Assembly: GCA_007644065.1 (NCBI GenBank)
Contig: VJWN01000004.1
Coordinates: forward strand, 62,001 to 126,000
Direction of reading: 5' to 3'
Length of the DNA: 64,000 bases
From: Margaritispora aquatica
Taxonomy: Eukaryota; Ascomycota; Leotiomycetes; Helotiales; Discinellaceae
Positions 22,397 to 36,064 of this stretch are shown piece after piece. Each line of letters starts with the position of its first letter. Position 1 is the stretch's first letter. Position numbers and translations under genes: made by a program. The notes beneath the pieces were generated by a model. The model saw only the letters and a list, made by a program, of their open reading frames with translations, did no database searches and was not told where the DNA came from.

Positions 22397-24738
22397 TAGC
22401 CAGCAGCAGCCTGGGTTGCGCGACCCCGATGAGCTTCAACTCACAGCACAGCTATCGCGTAATCTTGCGCCGATGATGAACTCGACTTCAGGTGATAGCA
22501 TGACAGAGCCTCCAGAGCAGAGGACGCAGGGTCAGGGCAATATTCAGCAGCAGCAGCATCCATACGAGCATCATGAACAGGATTCACACCCGCATCCCAG
22601 CCATATGCCACGACTTCAAAGTCCAATGGAGCAGATGGGAGGTCAGTTTGGTCAGCAAGAAGGATCAACAGCTCCTAGGAAGAGGTCGAAGGTATCTAGA
22701 GCTTGTGATGAATGTCGGAGGAAGAAGATTAGATGTGATGCGACAGGCGAACCAGGAGATGAGCAGTGTTCAAGTTGCAAGAGGGTGAACGCGACATGTC
22801 AATTTAGTCGCGTTCCCATGAAGCGTGGACCAAGTAAAGGGTATGGTGAACGCTGGTATTTGGTCGCATCCTGCTAATAACTGCAGGTATATCAAAGAAC
22901 TTGCTGACCGATTGAACCATCTTGAGGGAGCAATGCAGGCAGGCGAGATCCCAGTACCTCAATACATGCCTCACCATGAAAGTCAAATGCAACGACGAGC
23001 TTCCGACGATTATACTCCTCCTCCTCAACATGCAGACAATCCACGAAAGCGGACTTATTCTTCGGTATCAGGAGAATTTGCGACACCCTTCTTACCACAG
23101 CAACAACAGCAACGTCCGCAGGCTTGGACCGCACCTGAACCTCCCAGGCATCTTCCTCCCCTTCCAAACACATTCTCACCACCACAAAATAATGCCTTCC
23201 GTGAACCTAACTACTCTCCGAATGGAATTCAACCTTTACCTCAATGGAGAAACCCACCAGAACCAGTACATCGACACAGCGTCTCTTTCGACAATGTGCC
23301 TGATGAAATTGGCCGAGAGCATGGGTCAGAGTTGGAGGATTCTGTTCTCGAACGGTAGGACTATCATTTTCTAGTCTTGAGTTGAGATTGACATTATGCA
23401 GGTATTTCACCACAATTCAACCTACCTACCCAATTCTATGGTCCAGTAAACCTCGAGTCTTGAGCAAAATTGCCAGCTGTCCTTCTATATTAAGAGACGC
23501 TTTTAACAGTGCTTTGTATGCGGCGACCCCTCCTCCCCCTCCAGCAACGAGCTTGCCACCACCTTCACGTCAACCAGCTACACTCAAAGCTGCTCAACTT
23601 ATTACATCTTTTCAGTTCGACAATGTCTCGCCACCATCTTTCTCGACTAGTTTAGTACATCTTCAGACACTTATGCTTCTTGCGATTAGAGCAAGCCAAG
23701 CCAAGACTCCTGCTGGGTTTTCACAATCTGTCTGGCTTGGTACCGCCGTTGGACTTGCGTACACATTGAAACTGCATGAGCACACACCGAAAGAGCACTC
23801 TGGAGCAGAAGACCCAGACTCGGATGATCGACTTGCACGGAGAATATGGTGGAGTTTGGTGATGATGGACCGCTGGAATGCGTCAAGCACATCAAGCCCA
23901 GTATTGATCCCCGATAGCAGTGTGGTAATTTCTCCTGATGATCAGGCTTGGCTGGGCGACAACATGTACCAAATGGCCCGTAAGTTCTCTGGTACTATTC
24001 AAAGTGATCCGTCTAATTCAAATTCTAGGCTTATCTATTGTTCTGGGACATTATTCTGCAGTATCATTGGAGACTTCAAGCAATGGTCTTTCGTCAAAGC
24101 CACTATACTGTGTACTGCTAAAAGGAGAGCTTGATAGATGCTATGAGTCCTGGCCGACATCACTCCTTCAAACGTCCAACGCCCTCCTCCTTCATCTCTT
24201 CTACTGGCATTTACGGATTCTCATAGGCCTAAAGCTTTCCGACTACGAGCCATACGACGTCCTAGCTCCTGCGACGCATACTGTCGCTCAACTTACCCGC
24301 AACCCCGGCCTGTCGAGTCCTGTGACATCCCATTTCACTATGCTTGCGGCGTTGGCATTGCTGGAGTTGACCGAATCGGATGATACGAGAGAAGAGGCTG
24401 AGAAGCAACTTCAAGCATTACTCAAGAGTGCTATTGCACCCTCGACGTGGGATGCGGCTATCCGGGATGTAATTGCGAGGGAAAAGAAATGGGATCCCAG
24501 CATTCCAGCAGCAACACCTGTCGCGAAACTCTCTACGGCCGAGAGCGAACAAGCAGCTGTCGCTGCCCAAGGACTTCAACACCTGGCAGACCTTGCCACG
24601 AGTCGAGACATACCAGTTCCTGGAGACGAGAGGAAGGATGAGGAGAAGTCGAGTTCCGGTCCGGCGGGAACGCGCTTCAAGCGTCACCAACCCCTTCGAG
24701 AATTAATCCGAGAAGGTTATCAGAGCGTATTTTGGTGA
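22332..24738 (+). CDS. Zn2Cys6 transcription factor, Rgt1-like (glucose-response type)
   Basis: Four exons run 22332-22840, 22887-23354, 23402-23979 and 24029-24738 (754 aa). The zinc cluster is C125-x2-C128-x6-C135-x10-C146-x2-C149-x6-C156, preceded by basic KRSKVSRACDECRRKK. It is followed by VPMKRGPSKGYIKELADRL, the linker and coiled coil characteristic of Rgt1-type regulators; the GY junction is created by the first splice. The N terminus is Gln/Pro/Ser-rich. Residues about 330-650 form a fungal-specific transcription-factor middle region (LHLQ/LLAIRA, VGLAYTLKLHEH, DDRLARRIWWSLVMMDRW). In yeast, Rgt1 represses hexose-transporter genes under low glucose; in filamentous fungi the role is less settled. 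The gene has an unusually long leader with an overlapping upstream ORF. Confidence 0.9.
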
Positions 24739-27554
24739 CGCGGGCCGCCTGAACCGAGGCTGTGGTTGAGGTGCGGCGCAAGCGAGGGAGAAGAAAATCC
24801 TTTCGCGTTAGGTGTACCCTTCTCCAAAACTGTCCCGGATTGGACATTTACGATTGTTTGAATCTTAAGAATACCCTGGTGTTTTGTGGAGTGTTTATTT
24901 TTGTATCATGATTGCTCTTCTTCTTCTCTTTCTTTCACTTCTCTACTGGGCCGCGTGCGCCGGAGATTAAAAAGGCAGATGGTGGGATATTTTCCAAGAG
25001 GTCCGCATGGAAAGGCTGCATTGGAATGGAGTTTTGGGCTGGGGGGGGGGGGGGTCGCATGGGGTATTATCATTGGCGGGATATCAGTTTGGGGTGGGTG
25101 ATTCGTTGTGCGGCTCCACGCCACACAAATCACCAAACACCCACGTCGGCGCAGGAGAAGAAAAGAGACGCGGCATCGACATATGGACGGATGCCCTTGA
25201 CGTCGCATGGTGTGGCGTGGGCGATGGCATTGTGATTGTCATATTTCAAAGGCATGATGCATATGAAGGAAGATGAGGTTCATGGCATTTCAATACAATT
25301 GTCTGAGCGTTTGAATGGATGGCAGTGGATATTAAGGATACGAGCATTTGTGCTGTACAATTAGATAAAAAAGATCTCACTGGCTGTAAGGTGAGAAGAA
25401 AGCTCGCTGCTTTTCCTCATCGTTGAGTGTTTCTGCCATACGATAGACAAAAGCAGTAACACTCCAACAAATGCAGATTTCACAAAACATACAACCTCGC
25501 TTTCCCTTTGTGTGCATGTGTGCATGTTCCTGAATCTCTTGTGTGGATAGGTACTGTACACACGGAGGAAGGTCGGTGGGATCGATCGATAACATGACAG
25601 GACAGGGCAGGGCCAGTGAAAATGGGTAACGGTTACGAGCTTCCTGTTTCTACCTTTGAATAATTGAGATGAGATGAGATTGAGATTGAATTAAGGTTGA
25701 ACGGCGAGACTAGACTAGACTAGACTAGACTTGAACAGTTGAACTACTTCCCTTCCAGCCGTGTTTCTATATTTGTCCTTTTCCACACCTTGATAAGTAA
25801 GTATCTTATTTATAGATTCTCCCGAGACGAGCATCTCAAACGGGCATTCACCACCATCATCATTATCATCACCCATGCGTTGACTTCCTCACTTACCTAC
25901 CTACCTACCTACCTACTTGCCTAACCAACCTTTTATCCATCCGACGATGACGCGACGCCTCCCAAAAAGAGACAGAAAAAGAAAGAAAAACAAATAACGC
26001 GACCAACTTCCCCAAAGTGGCAAGACGACGATAATCGACAATCGACGCCGTTTGCTCATCAAACAAGCCACACACACACACGCACACACACATGGACACA
26101 GGCAAAGAGAGAGGCGATACGGGGAGATACGACCGAGGCAGGCAAGCAGAACCGATTGAATGTGCTCTGGCTGACATGGCTGGCATGGGCAGGGCAGAGC
26201 AGAGCCAGGGCTGTTTAAATGTCCGGCCGAGCACCCAGGTCACCCACTCGCTCACCATCCCCCTTCCCTGGTTAAGCTCATCCTTGTGTGGCTGAATACA
26301 GACGATGGACGATTTGGGAGTTGAGAGTTGAAAATTGAGGCACTGTACTGTATGAGAAAATATGGGATTAGGCCTGTGAGTGGGTGAGTGGGTGCACACG
26401 CGCGCACGCACGAGTGCTCGCTCGTGGCATCTGAACGCTTCAATACGACCTCAGCAAAGATGTGGAAAGCGATGGTGGAAATGGAGATCGGATTCGGATC
26501 AGCGGTTCGGATGGGTTTCCCATTTCACAGGCGGGGCAGGTAGATAGGTAGGTGAGACATACGAGCGCGTTTGTGTGTTGGTGGTCGTGGTGGTGTTTTT
26601 TGAAGGAGGAGGGAATGAATTCTCCTTGGTTGGGATTCTATGGGGATGGGAAATGTTGATATCCTGCATTTGGTCGGGGTTGCATTTACGCCCAATCTGG
26701 AATGTGAAGTTGTAGGATTATCTGGGCAGGTGATATAATTTCTTCTTATTTGGGGAGGGTATAATGTGCTTGCTGATTCAAACAGCATAGTTCTTGCGGA
26801 AACTGAACAACACTTAGGTAGGCAATGCTTTTCTTCAACGTGTTTGAGGAGGACGATGATAGTCATATCATCAGCCCTTTGGACTGGGTGTGGGGAACTG
26901 CTCCTTACCTCTTGCTCTCCTTCTGTTTAGAACACGTCGTGTTTAACTGAGAGAACCTGTGCATCTAAATGACCATGTCATTTTGCTACAACTCAGGCCA
27001 CGAGACGACAAACAGTACGTAGGCAGTAAACAACCAGCGGTAACCGGGAGCCAATGGTTGCTGCGTGAGGTACTGCTAAGGTACCCTTAGGCACATTAGG
27101 CTGGAGAATGGACGACCTTGCGAGGCCAGTCAAAGAGTAACTACGTGCGTAATGTGCTACATTGGTAATTGAATATTGCTCGTCTTAGCCGAGACTCTCA
27201 GGAAATTGTGACGTATGTACGAACAAGAAAGGGAAACACTTGCGAGTTAGATAAGTGCATTGGAAGAAATTCGGATGGAGAAGCAATTAAATTGAACCTG
27301 AGTGCAAAGAGAGACGACCGAAGGAACAAGCAACGAAGCGAATCATACATGTTGTACACTACTGGAAATGCTCACATTGGACTTACAATATTCAAGAATA
27401 CAAGGGCTGATCGTTAGTATGAGTACACATTGACACAAATGAATTTTCCAAATACAATTTCATATACACAGAGCAACTTGCGCCGAGCCAATGTGCGATG
27501 CCACCTATAGCTATCAAGAGTCCTCTCAAGAGATCAACTCGAAACCCAAACCAC
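24739..27554. other. Intergenic region with several simple repeats
   Basis: It contains a G12 run near 25041-25054, a GACTA pentanucleotide repeated about five times (25708-25732), a CTAC repeat (25894-25916), a CA/CG-rich stretch (26070-26093) and further TAGG repeats near 26540. Open frames on both strands lack splice support or recognisable motifs. It separates two genes that converge. Confidence 0.45.
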
Positions 27555-28735
27555 TTACAGCTTACTCCCCTCCCCATTCCCAGTTCCATTCCTCGTCAAA
27601 GAATACTCATAATGCCATCCTTCCCTCCCCAAATCCTCCCTAACCTTATAATTCTCCTCCGCATCCTCCAAAATCTGCATATCAACCTCCACAACACTCA
27701 TGCCTTCCTCATCGCCCATCTTACCTAGAGCGCCCTTAAACGGCACCGCCACCTGACTCAAGCCCGCATACGCGCCGGAGGACTTCTTCCCTACCGGCGC
27801 CCCCGCATTCGCAAATACAATCATAGCCGTGTTCTCAAATGCCCTTGCCACCAGCGTGCTCTCAAGGAACAGCGCCTCGGCACGCGGATTCGCTTTCAGT
27901 CCTGCCTCGTTGCAGTCAGAGAGGTTCCAGAACGTGGGGATAATAATGGTCTTCGCGCCGCCGGCTATCAATTCTCTGAACGCTTCCGGAAACGCCAGGT
28001 CCCAGCAGATGAGCAGGCCGACTTTCCCGAGCGGCGTGTCGAAGGCGACGTGCGGCTCATGCTTCGAGCTCGTGAGATGTGGCCGTTCAGGGTGCCAGAG
28101 GTTCTTCTTCTGGTACTGCGAGAGGATCTCGCCGGTGTGCGAGATGAAGTAGGCGATGTTGTGAAGCTCGGTGCCGTGCTGCGAGACGATGGTGCCGGGG
28201 ACGATGTTGATGCGGAGCTCTTTGGCGAGCGCGCAGTAGGCGTCGAGGTATTTTTGGGATTGGGCGCAGAGCGTCGTGAAGTTGGGGTCGTCGGGCAGCC
28301 AGTTCGTCAGGTGGTATTCGGGGAGCACGGCGAGGGAGCAGGATTGAGAGGCTGCGGAGCGGATGAAGGTTACGGCTTTTTGGTGGTTGAAGTCGGGGGA
28401 CATGGGCTGTGTGGTGTGAGTGTGAGTTTGGTGAGTGGAAGAAGTAGATATCATAAGTTTGCAAAGAACTGAATGTGACTGAGATGAATACACATGAAGC
28501 TTTGCCTCTTATTTCCACATTAATGAAGCGATGGAATGGTTTGAAAAGAAATCACTTTCAAGTCTTAGATGAAGCTGTAGATGGCCATATAGTGGGCAAG
28601 ACTGTTAAGCGAGACCTCGCAACCATACACCATAACTCCTCTCCAGGCCAGAAATCATTCAGGGATGAAATGAAATATTTCTTGGCAGACCTTTGGGTAA
28701 AGCTGAATGACAGCAATCTTATAAACTGGCGCCAT
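27555..28735 (-). CDS. Carbon-nitrogen hydrolase (nitrilase superfamily) with C-terminal SKL
   Basis: Two exons run 28735-28691 and 28406-27555 (298 aa). The first exon is only 45 nt and encodes the usual first beta strand (MAPVYKIAVIQLYPK). It is joined across a 284-nt intron (gtctgc...cacag) to PMSPDFNHQKAV. A start inside the main exon region (ATG near 28454) would lack this strand. The Glu-Lys-Cys triad is clear: E45 in LPEYH, K116 in YQKKNLW, C149 in LLICWDLAFPE. Nitrilase-family enzymes cleave amides, nitriles or carbamoyl groups; the exact substrate cannot be read. The protein ends in Ser-Lys-Leu, a classic type-1 peroxisomal targeting signal, preceded by an Asn/Gly-rich tail, so a peroxisomal amidase is likely. 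Confidence 0.85.
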
Positions 28736-29870
28736 AATTGCTTGCCGAGAAGATTATACCACTACTGCGTCGTCGGTTCAAAGCTCTCTACAATGTCTAG
28801 GACTTCCACTTACCTTGATCTCAGATTCTCTACTGATCTCAATATACAAGAATCCGAATTACAATAGTTCTTGAGAATAGACGCGCTTGATCAGTGAAGT
28901 TGTCAACTTAAGCTTGGTGAGGAAGAGCTATTAGTTCTAATCTGGTAAGTCCACCCTTTGGTAGAGTGGGGTAGATGTGAATTTATCCAAACGTAGAGTG
29001 TCTAGAGTATATCAAAGTCTACCCTTTGATTTCACTCTATAGAAACGTCATACCTAGCTGGATGTATACACTCAGTCTGTACGTCTCCACGGGAAATATG
29101 GGCTAATTCTACCTGGATAGATATATTAATAATGGGCAAAATTTGGGAATCAAACTCTGAAGAAACATTGATGTGTCCGAGAGGAACTCGTCACATGACC
29201 TAGCACAACTCTTGGTAAACTAAGGTACCTTACCTTACACACACGAAGCGTATTCCTCACAACTTCGAAGATAATGGCCAAGTGGTGCCTTCTTCTGTGC
29301 GTATTCGAACGTCCTATTGTCATTCTGGCACCATTTATACCAGTTCATGAATTTGGGAAGTCCCACCTGTTGTGGGGTTGAAGAAGGGATGAGATAATGG
29401 ACAATATTGTATTTTCCACTGAACCGTTGTGCTGTCTTGAGCCCTTTTTTCTTCTCTTTTCCTTGTTCCCCTTTAGAATAACGAATCCTCGCCTGTTCGT
29501 AAAGTTTCGTAGTATTTAGATTACTGCCTGCCTAGCTGCAGGAAAGAAAGGTATTTAATCGGTAGGTTAGTTGTAACATAGATTGCAAGTTATTCTCGAC
29601 GTACTGTTCTCTTGAGTTCCTATTGTTTTTCCTGACATTGTATAACTACTACATAGGCCTTTTCCCTGCTCGTGGTATCACTCGCATCCCCTCCCAAGTC
29701 CCAAACCCGAACACCAATTGTCCACTAGCCGAGGTCCCAACAAATGAAAAAAAAAAAAAAAAAAGTGCTTCCATACTCCTGTGTCCTGCACACTTGCCCT
29801 TTGAGCAAAGTGTTAGCTTCCATGTGGAATAATTACAACTTCGTCGGTGTATCAGAATCGCCGATAGTGA
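28736..29870. other. Intergenic region
   Basis: It separates the nitrilase promoter (minus) from the 3' end of the membrane-protein gene (minus). A run of about 18 A lies at 29744-29763. I recognise no gene. Confidence 0.45.
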
Positions 29871-32073
29871 TCAACGTTCCAGCCTCTCCATCGGCGCCCT
29901 CCCTGCCACCAGCCCAGCACGACTCTCGCTCCCTCTCCCCTCTCTTTCTTCTCCACCACCTCCTCCCCCTCCAGCACCACCCATACCAGTACTCCGCTCA
30001 GCCCTTATCCTCCCCTCCCTCACCCACCCACTTCCCCTACGCTCCATCCTCGGCGACTGTGGCCGTGCTTCTTCCTTTTCAATGTCGATTTCTGGTTCCG
30101 TTTCCCTATCCGTGCTCCCCTTCAAACTCCCACCCTCACTCCCAGCATCAACACCATACCCCAAAATCTCATTCCCATCCAAATCAATCCCACAGACACC
30201 CACACTCTCCACCGTCCGCGTCTGCTCGATTTCGATCTTCACGCCGCCAAAATCCCCTCCCATTCCAGCACTACTCCCCTGCCGCGTCCGTATCATTTGC
30301 AGACCCAGCCCGTCGGCCATGCTCTCTGCGGCACCACTCCCGATCTCCTCGCCACCATCTCCATTACGGTTATACTGGTGGCTATCAGCCGTGACCATCG
30401 TCACGACAGCAGGACGCTTGAGCGAGCGGAGCCCGAACTCGAAGGCTTCGAGGTCTGATATTTCAGCACGAGGAATTAGGCGTTTGGGGGTTTGGGTGGC
30501 GTAGGTTGGTGGTGCGAGGGGTGGAAGGGGGTTGTTAGTGCTGTTGTTTTCGTATGGGTGGCGTTGAGAGAGGCTGCGGTTATGATAATGGTTGTTGTTG
30601 TTTGGTTGAGAAGAAGAAGTGATAATGGTTGAGGCGTTATCTTTAGATGTTATCCAGTGGAGAACAAGAACTGAGAAGAGAACTATTGGAGCGGTGGTGA
30701 ATTAGTATGTGTTTGTGTATTCTAGTTGTGAAGTAGTAGTGGGGGGTTTTTTTTTTGGCGTAAGGAGACCGACTTGAAGGGATGGGACTGTGAGTTTGGG
30801 AAGGGACAACTAACTATCTACATTGCAGCACATTAGACAGATCCAACCCGGTTCGCCTTCAAGGACCATGACTGTAGTTAGGTTTCTAAAGATGTCAGCA
30901 CTGGCATGCTGGCTTCACGGAAAGACCGTGTTGACGGAGTACTTACACGACACTTGAAATTAGAGTGGCGCAGCTGCCGATGAAAGTACGCAGCGCAAGT
31001 GATCGTGCTTGTGAGTTACGATTGTTTTTGTATGAATAGAGGGCTTAATACGTCAGTCGAGATATATTTAAGCAGTGCCGGCTAGTACTTACAGCGTAAT
31101 GGGAAGAGGAAGAGGGACGTGAGATAGATCTGTGGATGTTAAAATTGAGACGGAGAGAGTTTGGTGGTGAGATGAAAATTACATTAACTAGGATATCAAA
31201 TGCGATGAGTGGGATCATGGCAACTTTCTTCATTCCAATTCGGCAGGTGCGATTTTCGTAATTCGCAAATCGGCTAGGGGTCTGTCAGTTCATGAACTTA
31301 TGAGGATTTGAAGAGCTTAGAGTAAAGCTCGTTAAGGTTTAGACGTACAAGTAGAAGTTTAGACATATCACAACGCAATAGGGAACTTTAGTGGAGTCAG
31401 CATGGTGGTTCGAATAGAGAGGATATACTCACTTAACATTCCAAAAGAGTTGAACAAGTACAGCTTGTCCTTGAGTCTTGGCTTGACTGTTCCGGAGATA
31501 ATATACTAAGTATTATGTTAGATCTAGACTCGAGTGGCTGTCGTAAAGCACTCACTGCTCTCTCCACAAGAAAGTAATAAATGAACTTCGGTTATTATTA
31601 GTAAACGAGCCTCGTCCACACCGAACATCCACAACATACCACCTACTAATCGTTAGCATGCTTTCGTCTTCATTATTTGGAAGCACATACTTTCGTCGTC
31701 ATATAACACGCAAGACATAACAAAATTGCCTGTCCACACAACGCCTTTGTAGACTCCATATCGAAGCCATGTGAAATAATCGATGCGCCCATAATGAAGA
31801 CCAGAGAATCGACATAGATAACAATAACCACTGCTTCTGGTTAGATTTCACCAAAAACCAGATCCCGGACAGACTTACGCCAGCACACCATAGGTAAGCG
31901 TCCCCAATCCCGTACATTTTCAACCCGCCGCGCTACATCAGTCAGTCTTTATTTGACAACAGCGAGGGATGCGTCTTCTCACATAGACAAACAGATAATA
32001 CGCCCATCGATAACATGAACAGCACTACCGACACTACCCTCCCTTCTACTGTCTGCGTCCCTGAAACTGTCAT
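29871..32073 (-). CDS. Probable seven-transmembrane protein with long cytoplasmic tail
   Basis: Eleven exons are seen: 32073-31983, 31932-31879, 31830-31691, 31585-31556, 31505-31433, 31385-31349, 31273-31183, 31129-31093, 31043-30947, 30885-30815 and 30682-29871 (510 aa). Every junction is GT-AG and all phases agree. Hydrophobic segments lie at about residues 13-31, 43-66, 78-101, 119-142, 156-183, 200-225 and 231-251. The third ends in FLVERAYII, so a Glu-Arg pair (103-104) sits where rhodopsin-like receptors carry their E/DRY motif. Loops keep natural-looking charged motifs (KPRLKDKLYLFN, LYSYKNN). The tail (256-510) is Asn/Pro-rich and then Gly/Glu-rich and disordered. I judge it a fungal integral membrane protein of unknown ligand; receptor function is an inference from topology only. 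The third-exon acceptor could shift by 3 nt. Confidence 0.8.
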
Positions 32074-35000
32074 TGTGTCGTCGCCTGGACTTCTCGTCCA
32101 ACCCAATTCCAAGCTTTCCTACTCAATTTCGCGATGTCGCAGTCGACTCAACCCGGCTCCAGCAAGCAAAGACAAAGAATCCCACACAGACGTTGATACA
32201 AACAAAGAAGTGCTGTTCTGTATCAACGACCCACTGCCAATAACTAACAGTAAGCGACAAAGACCGAGATTCTTTCGTCAAGTGAAGTACAAAGGGCAAG
32301 GGTATCTCGGAGTTTAAAGCAAACAATCGTAGCGGCTCAGTTCCCCTTGGAAGCACACACCACATCCCTTCGGCGGGCTGCAGCATCTTTCTTATATGAA
32401 CCCAACCATAGCATACCTTATGCTAAGCGACCGCATCTGCATCTGCATCTGCCCCAGAACGCCACATGCATGACTCTCTCGTCGAGGTCTTGCTGGTGCC
32501 GAAAAGACCTACGATAAGCCTGTTGAATATACCTGTCGCTGCCGCCCCAAGAGCTTTTTTTGATTTAAATTATTATTATTAAATCTGATAGGCAAGTCAC
32601 AAAATGACAGGACAGAAGCAGACATTACAATGCACTCATACATACGATAGACCGGTGGCCACTCCTACTTGCTGAGTTTGGGAAAAAGAAAGGAAGGGAG
32701 ACATCGACACCTCCTTACCCCGAGAAATATGTGATCCACAACTCCACACATCGACATGACACGAACGACCAGTAAGCTATTTGGGAACTCTGGTCCGTCA
32801 TCCACGAATCAAATGAATCCACATCCTCAGAGCGAGGAAGAGACAGAAAACAGCAAGCATGTACAAATGAAGCTCCCAAGCCTCCGATCGTACGGCATGT
32901 GGCTTGCATCTCTGTTTCCCGAGTCCTCATTGGCGAGGTATCGCAGACTGGAGGGCTGACAGGAAGAGGGAAGTTACGCGAGGAATTGAGAGGTGCAGCC
33001 AGCTTGCAGTTAAATGCCGTGATAGTAACAGTAATGGAAGGGTACGGAGGAGCTGCCTGGTGAGTTTGATATTGATGGGTAAGCTAATAGATGAACTGGT
33101 GATGTGACATGTGCATGTACATGATAACACACCACATTTTTGTGTTACTTGCTGTGCTGTGTGTACTCATACACCGTGCCTCAGCCCGACTGGAACTACC
33201 ATCCATCCACGCTTGGACTTGCTGTTCTCGTCTCTCTTCCGTCTCCCATTCTCCAATATACATATCACAGACCTTTGGGATGCGTGATACGAATACAAGA
33301 ATAAATAAGCGCTTGCCTCAACCCATCTCGTTTATTGCACTTCTTACAAGTCACGAAATTCCACATTCACATCTCCATGCATATCTATAGAACCACAGAT
33401 ATAGAGTACGGTTGGTATGTGAACACACTCCATAACCCACAATCCGACCGAGCTCAATACCAAAAACATCAAAGCGTCAATTGTCCTCATAGTACTTTTG
33501 ACAGATAGATCGACATAAAACGCCCTATATGCATGCGAATCAGGTACCGCACTTGCTGATCCCTTCCTCGATCCATTGTCAGAATTCTTGGCCTTGGGTT
33601 TTTGGGTAATATGCTGACGGACTCGGGAGGACGACGGTCAGAACCAGATATCAGAAAAGGAAAACAATAAATAAAACATCCCGAATGTAACAGCGGCACT
33701 CCCCTTCAACGACCCAAGTATCACAACTCAGCCTCGAACAACTTCCTACTCACCTCATCCGGCTCTCTGCTCCGTGCGCGCCTGGCAGTAATGACGACGG
33801 CGACGACGATAATGATATCAACAGCCACGTCTACCACCTCATCCACATCATCCACATCATCCACATCAGAGTCAATATCCACCTCACATCACTCTATTCA
33901 ATCCCATCGATCTCAGACCAAAAAGTCCCTGCACAGCTCAACGCAGCGCTTTATTCGCCCTGCGGTACGGAACGAACCCTTCAAAGACGCCACGTTAGAC
34001 GCCACGAACTTGCTTCTTCCTCATCTGTCACTTGACACTTGACATGCCCGAATTACCCGGCCCATCCAGTCAGTCCCAGTCGTTCATCTCAGAGGGAAAA
34101 GGAAAAAGGCCATCCTAAACAAGTGAAGATCGACGTTAGCATGTCTCATTTGATCGAGATATGAGGAAAGGCTCGACGCACTGTCCTGGAACAAGGACCA
34201 CACAGACCTTACATACTTACTTTATATTACTGGCAAAGCTTGGGATTTCTGACAGGTAATGAGATTAGAATCAGAATCAGATTCAGAATCTGCTACCTCC
34301 GGTGCTGTGCCTATGAATCCATCTGATCTGTATGTACGTATCATGCAGTGGCGATACGGATGATCACCCTAATCTTCACTGCATTGGGACTGAAACCAGA
34401 ACGGTGAGTGAATACCGGTAGATGGAGCGAGATGGGAGAGGGGAATTTATGGATTGATGGGTGACATAAGGCTAAATACTACATTGTAACCATCTCCACA
34501 TGTACAAGACAATACCATGCCAAGACTCTTCATATCGCCGACTCCAAGAAAGAATAATCCAAATTCAAATTGAAATTCAAATGCAAATACCAATCCACCG
34601 ACTCGGGATCGTTTAGCTCACTCACTGATTTACATACCATGTTTTAGCAGCAACCATGTTCTAGCAGCAACTCTTAAGCAACCCAAGACAAGTCGTGACG
34701 AGACACCCGTACATAAGTAAGTTGGGAATTCTTCGTCGCCGCCTCACATCCCATATATTCCATGCCAAATCACCTCCATACTGACTTGTAGGTATCGCAG
34801 TCATGTTTCCTACCTAAACCTTACCTCCTACCCTCACTTACTCTCTCTCCCTCTCTGCGACCATTCCATCTCATATACCCTCTCCCTCCTAATCGAGCCT
34901 CAAGGACATTTATATCGAACCTGAACCACCTCACTTCACCTCCCCTCACCCAGCAAGCACCCTCTCGAGCAACCGAACCACCTCACCACCGAACTCATAT

Positions 35001-36064
35001 CATTAAACTACCCACCTACTTATTCTTTAGCGAAATCGTCCCAGCCAAGCATTATGGATATTTCTTACTAAAGCAAGGGATTCCGGTCAATAAACCAATC
35101 AGATTCCATGCAATACTATTTGAAGAGGGAATATACTCCTAGTGTCTTGACGTGACTATCGATTGCCCTGCAGCAGGAGTATCTACCTATCTGTCTAATA
35201 ACCCCTCGTACGCAAACTAGACCACCAAACAGCAACTCCCCTCCCCAAAAATCATCCGTAGTAAAATCACACATGCAACCTCTCTCCCTCTCTCCCTCCC
35301 TCCCTCTCTCCCTACTTCTCTCCCTACCTCCCTCTCATGCACCCATCTATCATGATGGAGCTCTTCTATCTCACTCCTTTCCATCCCATCCATCCATGAT
35401 ACACCCATCGATACGATACGTAGTGTAACCTATATAAAATCAAAAATAAACTGTAAAACGAAAAAAATCAAAGCACCGTGAAACCATCCATCCGTTCCAT
35501 TCCATTCACAAGCCAGCAGCTGCCCACTCACCCACTCAATCGCTCGTATGCCCTCGAGTCAATATCACGGATTCCGTGCATTGCACCACTGCATTGCACC
35601 ACCTCGACTAGTTCCAGCACCACGAGAAGCAACTACCCTCACACAAGTAGCAGCAGCACAAGCACAGCAGCAAAACCTGAGGTAGACCCACCTAAGGTAA
35701 GGTAGGTGTAAGGCACAGATCGTCTCCACGTGTATTCAGCAATGTCCCAGCATCTCCACGCACAGATTGTAGAACCTTACATCATAGCTGAAATAACGTG
35801 GTCTTCGTTTTCAACGGCAACAGCGGCTGTTCTTTGTCATTTCCAGTGATTTTCTGTTTCTCGCTCGCACATGGCAAATGACGATGCAACGAGGACAAAG
35901 AGCACGAAAAGAACAAACTTCGCATTTGGGAAGAAGCCAACCATTTCATTTCATGTCCATCCATCCCCATAAACCAGACTCCATGCACACGTAAGTGAGA
36001 TCTTTCACCAATTTTCGCTGGGTATTTACAATCATCATTTCTATTCCAATTCGCACTTCCATGC
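32074..36064. other. Four-kilobase intergenic region
   Basis: No convincing gene was found. A 9-bp repeat (CATCCACAT) occurs at about 33840-33868, and long CT-rich tracts with CCCT/TCTC units occur at 34840-34890 and 35275-35335. Short Ser/Thr-rich frames (for example 33791-34042) are explained by these repeats. The region lies upstream of the membrane-protein gene and downstream of the aminotransferase. Confidence 0.45.

Noticed and set aside
25007..25276. Gly/Trp-rich frames around 25 kb
   Set aside because: They run through the G12 tract, and several overlapping frames on both strands are equally long, so none is favoured.
28050..28472. 140-codon plus-strand frame rich in Gly/Val/Glu
   Set aside because: It is antisense to the nitrilase gene, whose catalytic triad and spliced frame are clear on the other strand.
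29744..30394. 216-codon Ser/Pro/His-rich plus-strand frame
   Set aside because: It is the antisense of the Gly/Glu-rich tail exon of the seven-TM gene; its composition is explained by that tail and it begins in an A run.
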